DNA of 16,711 bases from Betaproteobacteria bacterium. GTDB taxonomy: Bacteria; Pseudomonadota; Gammaproteobacteria; Burkholderiales; SG8-41. Made by a program: the position numbers and the translations under genes. Where the stretch lies: assembly GCA_021414185.1 (NCBI GenBank), contig JAIOOZ010000685.1, positions 1 to 16,711 of the forward strand. The letters are read 5' to 3'. Each line of letters opens with the position of its first letter. The stretch's first letter is position 1. Under the pieces are notes generated by a model. That model was given only the letters and a program-made list of their open reading frames with translations. It had not been told where the DNA came from and searched no databases. Of the stretch, positions 14,649 to 16,711 are shown piece by piece.

Positions 14649-14679
14649 AAAATGCCGGGAACCCTCCCGGCATTTTTTT
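14649..14679 (+). terminator. Bidirectional intrinsic terminator between rne and the phosphatase gene
   Basis: Perfect stem TGCCGGGA / TCCCGGCA (14653-14660 and 14665-14672) with loop ACCC, flanked by AAAA on the left and seven T on the right, so the stem can extend to 12 bp. It begins 10 bases after the rne stop. On the minus strand the same hairpin is followed by TTTT and terminates the convergent phosphatase gene, whose TAA lies within the T-run. Confidence 0.95.
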
Positions 14680-15169
14680 ATCCGCGGCGTGTTTGCCGCA
14701 GGCGCGCGATGAGGCTGTCGCTGACCGCTTCTATCATGTCGAGCACCTGCTCGAAGCCCTGCGGTCCGCCGTAATACGGATCCGGCACTTCGCGCCCCGC
14801 GTAGTCAGCGTTGAAGTCGCAGAACAGCGCAAGCTTGTGCGCGTGCGGCTTCGGGCACTGGTCTTTGAGCAAAGCCAGATTGTGCCTGTCCATGGCGACG
14901 ATGTAATCGAACTGCTCGAAGTCTTTCTTGCCCACCTGGCGCCCGCGCAGATTGCTCATATCGTAGCCGCGGCCCAGTGCAGCCTGCTGCGCACGCCGGT
15001 CAGGTGGTTCCCCGACGTGATAACCATGCGTGCCGACGGAATCGCATTCGACCGCGTCTTTCAACCCTGCCTGCGATACGGCGTGCCTGAACACCGCCTC
15101 CGCCGTTGGTGAGCGGCAGATATTGCCCATGCAGACGAACAACACCTTGATTGTATTTTTCTCTTGCAT
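14678..15169 (-). CDS. Low-molecular-weight protein tyrosine phosphatase
   Basis: 163 residues. A cytoplasmic enzyme that removes phosphate from tyrosine by a phosphocysteine intermediate. The P-loop C(X)5RS is C13-MGNIC-R19-S20 in VLFVCMGNICRSPTAEAVF. The general acid is D130 in VPDPYYGG, and VGTHGYHVGEPPD (45-57) is also typical. In capsule clusters such genes (wzb, etp) sit beside a tyrosine kinase. None is visible here, so this is an orphan housekeeping type whose substrate cannot be named. The ATG at 15169 fits homologues, with only a poor GGA upstream. It converges on rne and shares its terminator. Confidence 0.93.
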   Translation of the reverse strand: MQEKNTIKVLFVCMGNICRSPTAEAVFRHAVSQAGLKDAVECDSVGTHGYHVGEPPDRRAQQAALGRGYDMSNLRGRQVGKKDFEQFDYIVAMDRHNLALLKDQCPKPHAHKLALFCDFNADYAGREVPDPYYGGPQGFEQVLDMIEAVSDSLIARLRQTRRG

Positions 15170-15293
15170 CGCATTGGTCCGGACAAATCGCCAAAAATCG
15201 CGCTAAAACGCGATAATACCTGTATACAGACGGGGAAATTAACAGCGCAGCCGCAATGAACTTTGCGTCTGCGCCATAATCCAACACTCACTT
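15170..15293. promoter_or_regulatory. Divergent intergenic region with two palindromes
   Basis: The 124 bases between the phosphatase gene and the small membrane protein gene contain ATCGCG-CTAAAA-CGCGAT (15197-15214) and the perfect 10-bp palindrome CTGTATACAG (15220-15229). For the phosphatase, TTAATT (15242-15237) and TATTAT (15218-15213) with an 18-base spacer form a weak promoter candidate on the minus strand. CATAAT at 15275-15280 is a possible -10 box for the plus-strand gene, without a -35. All assignments are tentative. Confidence 0.3.
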
Positions 15294-15596
15294 ATGAATT
15301 CACAAACGCAGATTCCAGGCAATATCCTCCCGGCAACCTGGGTCGGGCGCGTGATCGCGACGCTCGTGGCAGCCTCGATCGCCGTGGTTGGTTTGTTTTT
15401 CTTTGTGTTCGCACTCGTCGCGGCAGCGGTGCTCGCGATCATCGTCGCTGCGCGCATATGGTGGGTATCGCGGAAATTGCGCGCCCAGCGAGATCAGGAC
15501 GTGATCGAAGGTTCATATTCCGTCGAGCGTGAACCGGTGCAGCCGCTGAGTTCCGAAGACGTCGGTAGCAGCACTCTGCCCCCAACCTCAAAATAG
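15294..15596 (+). CDS. Small membrane protein of unknown function
   Basis: 100 residues; I do not recognise the family. Residues 1-15 are polar. Residues 16-57 are almost entirely hydrophobic (WVGRVIATLVAASIAVVGLF and beyond), enough for one long or two short membrane helices. A basic stretch follows, RIWWVSRKLRAQR (54-66), which by the positive-inside rule puts this side in the cytoplasm. The tail is acidic and polar and contains DVIEGSYSVE (69-78), a pattern I associate with short conserved membrane proteins of betaproteobacteria, without a known role. No Shine-Dalgarno precedes the ATG at 15294. It is divergent from the phosphatase gene and ends 13 bases before the convergent Bug gene, with no terminator between. 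The hydrophobic core and codon use support it being real. Confidence 0.7.
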   Translation: MNSQTQIPGNILPATWVGRVIATLVAASIAVVGLFFFVFALVAAAVLAIIVAARIWWVSRKLRAQRDQDVIEGSYSVEREPVQPLSSEDVGSSTLPPTSK

Positions 15597-15609
15597 AGGC
15601 AGCCGTTCC

Positions 15610-16587
15610 TCAGTCGGCCCGCATCCCAGCGGCCTTTACGACCTTCGCCCACTTGGTGAATTCCGAATTGATGTAGGCTGAAAACTCTTCTGGCGTGTTG
15701 TCGATCGGCTCGGCGCCGAACGAATACAAACGCTCGCGCGTCTCGGTCGAACGCAAAATTCGCGCGACCTCGGTGTTGAGCCGCACGACAATTTCTTTGG
15801 AAGTGCCCGCCGGCGCGAGCAACCCTGACCACGAATTGACTTCGAAACCGGGAACCCCCGCTTCCGACATCGTTGGTACATTCGGCGCCCCTGGCCAGCG
15901 TTTGAGCGTAGTGACGCCAAGCGCGCGCAAGCGGCCGACCTGCACTGCCTGCAAAGTGCCCGCCATCGCGGCAAAGAACATGGTGACGCGCCCGCCCATG
16001 AGATCGGTGTGCGCCAGTCCCGTGCCCCGGTAAGGCACGTGCAGGATGTCGATGCCCGCCAGCATTTTGAGCAACTCGCCTGCCAGATGGCTCGCAGTGC
16101 CGTTGCCGGCCGATGCGTACGTGATGGCGCCAGGTTTCGCTTTGGCAAGCGCGATCAACTCTTTAACTGACTTGACCGGCAGCGACGGATGCACCACCAG
16201 GATGTTTGCGGACGAAACGCACAGAATGACCGGCACGAAGTCTTTCAGCGTGTCGAATGGGAGTTTCCCGGCATACAGGCTAGGATTCACCGCATGTGCG
16301 AATACGCCCAGCAGCAGCGTATGGCCGTCAGCCGGCGCCTTCGCAACCATTTCCGCGGCGATGTTCCCACCGGCGCCGGGACGATTGTCCACGATGACCT
16401 GCTGCCCCCAAGACTCGCCGAGCCCGCGTCCGACCGCGCGCGCCACGAAATCGGAATTACCGCCGGGCGGGAACCCGACGATTACGTGTATCGGTTTGGA
16501 TGGATATTGCTGCTGCGCCGTCTGAGCGAATGCAGTGAGTGCCGCAACACCAAACAGCAATCCTGCGAGTATTCGAATGGGAATCAC
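15610..16587 (-). CDS. Bug-family (TctC-like) periplasmic solute-binding protein; GTG start
   Basis: 325 residues, the normal length for Bug proteins, the periplasmic receptors of tripartite tricarboxylate transporters that bind small carboxylates. A signal peptide is clear: hydrophobic IRILAGLLFGVAALTAFA (4-21) with probable cleavage after AFA. Family motifs: YPSKPIHVIVGFPPGG (28-43), DNRPGAGGNIAAE (67-79), SAGNGTASHLAGELLK, HVPYRGTGLAHTDLMGG and FEVNSWSGLLAPAGT. Start is GTG at 16587; there is no in-frame ATG before the upstream TAA, and the Shine-Dalgarno is weak. No TctA/TctB membrane genes are identifiable here, so this is probably an orphan receptor, as is common in Burkholderiales. The ligand cannot be predicted. 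Confidence 0.93.
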   Translation of the reverse strand: MIPIRILAGLLFGVAALTAFAQTAQQQYPSKPIHVIVGFPPGGNSDFVARAVGRGLGESWGQQVIVDNRPGAGGNIAAEMVAKAPADGHTLLLGVFAHAVNPSLYAGKLPFDTLKDFVPVILCVSSANILVVHPSLPVKSVKELIALAKAKPGAITYASAGNGTASHLAGELLKMLAGIDILHVPYRGTGLAHTDLMGGRVTMFFAAMAGTLQAVQVGRLRALGVTTLKRWPGAPNVPTMSEAGVPGFEVNSWSGLLAPAGTSKEIVVRLNTEVARILRSTETRERLYSFGAEPIDNTPEEFSAYINSEFTKWAKVVKAAGMRAD

Positions 16588-16602
16588 CAGGCAGGAAAGC
16601 TG

Positions 16603-16711
16603 TTACTTTTTCTCTACCTTGGCGTCCTGCCAGATGAAATAGACGATCACTGCGACGATAGCCAGAATCAGCGCCACAATCACCGCATAAGCCATCGCCC
16701 CACCCGCCGGC
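16603..16711 (-). CDS. C-terminal end of an unidentified membrane protein, or a 30-residue small membrane protein
   Basis: The frame is open from the right edge to a TAA at 16605-16603. From an internal ATG at 16695 it reads MAYAVIVALILAIVAVIVYF, then IWQDAKVEKK: one membrane helix and a short charged tail. GGTGGGG lies two bases before that ATG, so a 30-residue protein is possible. However, the frame continues upstream (PAGGA), and the shape equally fits the last helix of a larger permease. It ends 15 bases before the Bug gene in the same direction, so the two may share an operon. Identity unknown. Confidence 0.5.
   Translation of the reverse strand, partial: PAGGAMAYAVIVALILAIVAVIVYFIWQDAKVEKK

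Noticed and set aside
15220..15229. CTGTATACAG as a LexA box
   Set aside because: The two half sites are separated by two bases instead of eight, and neighbouring genes are not SOS genes.
1..16711. Search for CRISPR arrays, IS ends, tRNA/rRNA genes and defence or toxin-antitoxin genes
   Set aside because: No spaced direct repeats, transposase, cloverleaf-like gene or defence domains were seen; the window is core chromosome.

Overview
The window is a stretch of housekeeping chromosome from a GC-rich Gram-negative bacterium, most probably a betaproteobacterium. The gene order yceD-rpmF-plsX-fabH-fabD-fabG-acpP-fabF-pabC-mltG is the proteobacterial fatty-acid cluster. The block yceF / RsmI-like methylase / sppA / Rieske protein / HAD phosphatase / rluC / rne, and a Bug-type periplasmic binding protein, point to Betaproteobacteria. 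Family and genus cannot be settled from the sequence alone.

Positions 1-7159 (minus strand) hold one long operon, read from right to left: yceD, rpmF (L32), plsX, fabH, fabD, fabG, acpP, fabF, pabC and the 5' end of mltG. It links ribosome assembly (YceD, L32), the start of phospholipid synthesis (PlsX), fatty-acid initiation and elongation (FabH, FabD, FabG, AcpP, FabF), a folate-pathway enzyme (PabC) and a peptidoglycan glycosylase (MltG). Genes are tightly packed or overlapping. A near-consensus sigma70 promoter (TTGACA-17 nt-TATCAT) sits so close to yceD that the mRNA should be almost leaderless. A second, weaker -10 element lies before acpP. fabF and fabH both appear to start at TTG.

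Positions 7263-8569 (plus strand) hold yceF (Maf-family nucleotide pyrophosphatase) and an overlapping short paralogue of the 16S rRNA methylase RsmI. They converge on the minus-strand operon rluC-HAD phosphatase-Rieske protein-sppA (11457-8570), whose genes overlap or nearly touch.

Positions 11441-14679 (plus strand) hold rne, encoding RNase E with intact catalytic and zinc-link residues and a long disordered arginine/proline-rich tail. It is preceded by about 480 bases without a gene that probably form a structured leader, and followed by a strong bidirectional terminator. A low-molecular-weight protein tyrosine phosphatase (minus) converges on that terminator. Beyond it are a small membrane protein of unknown function (plus), an orphan Bug-type solute-binding protein (minus), and at the right edge the end of an unidentified membrane protein.

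I see no mobile element, CRISPR array, tRNA or rRNA gene, and no clearly new biological system. The points most worth a second look are the leaderless yceD promoter, the rne leader, the RsmI paralogue, and the small unannotated membrane proteins.
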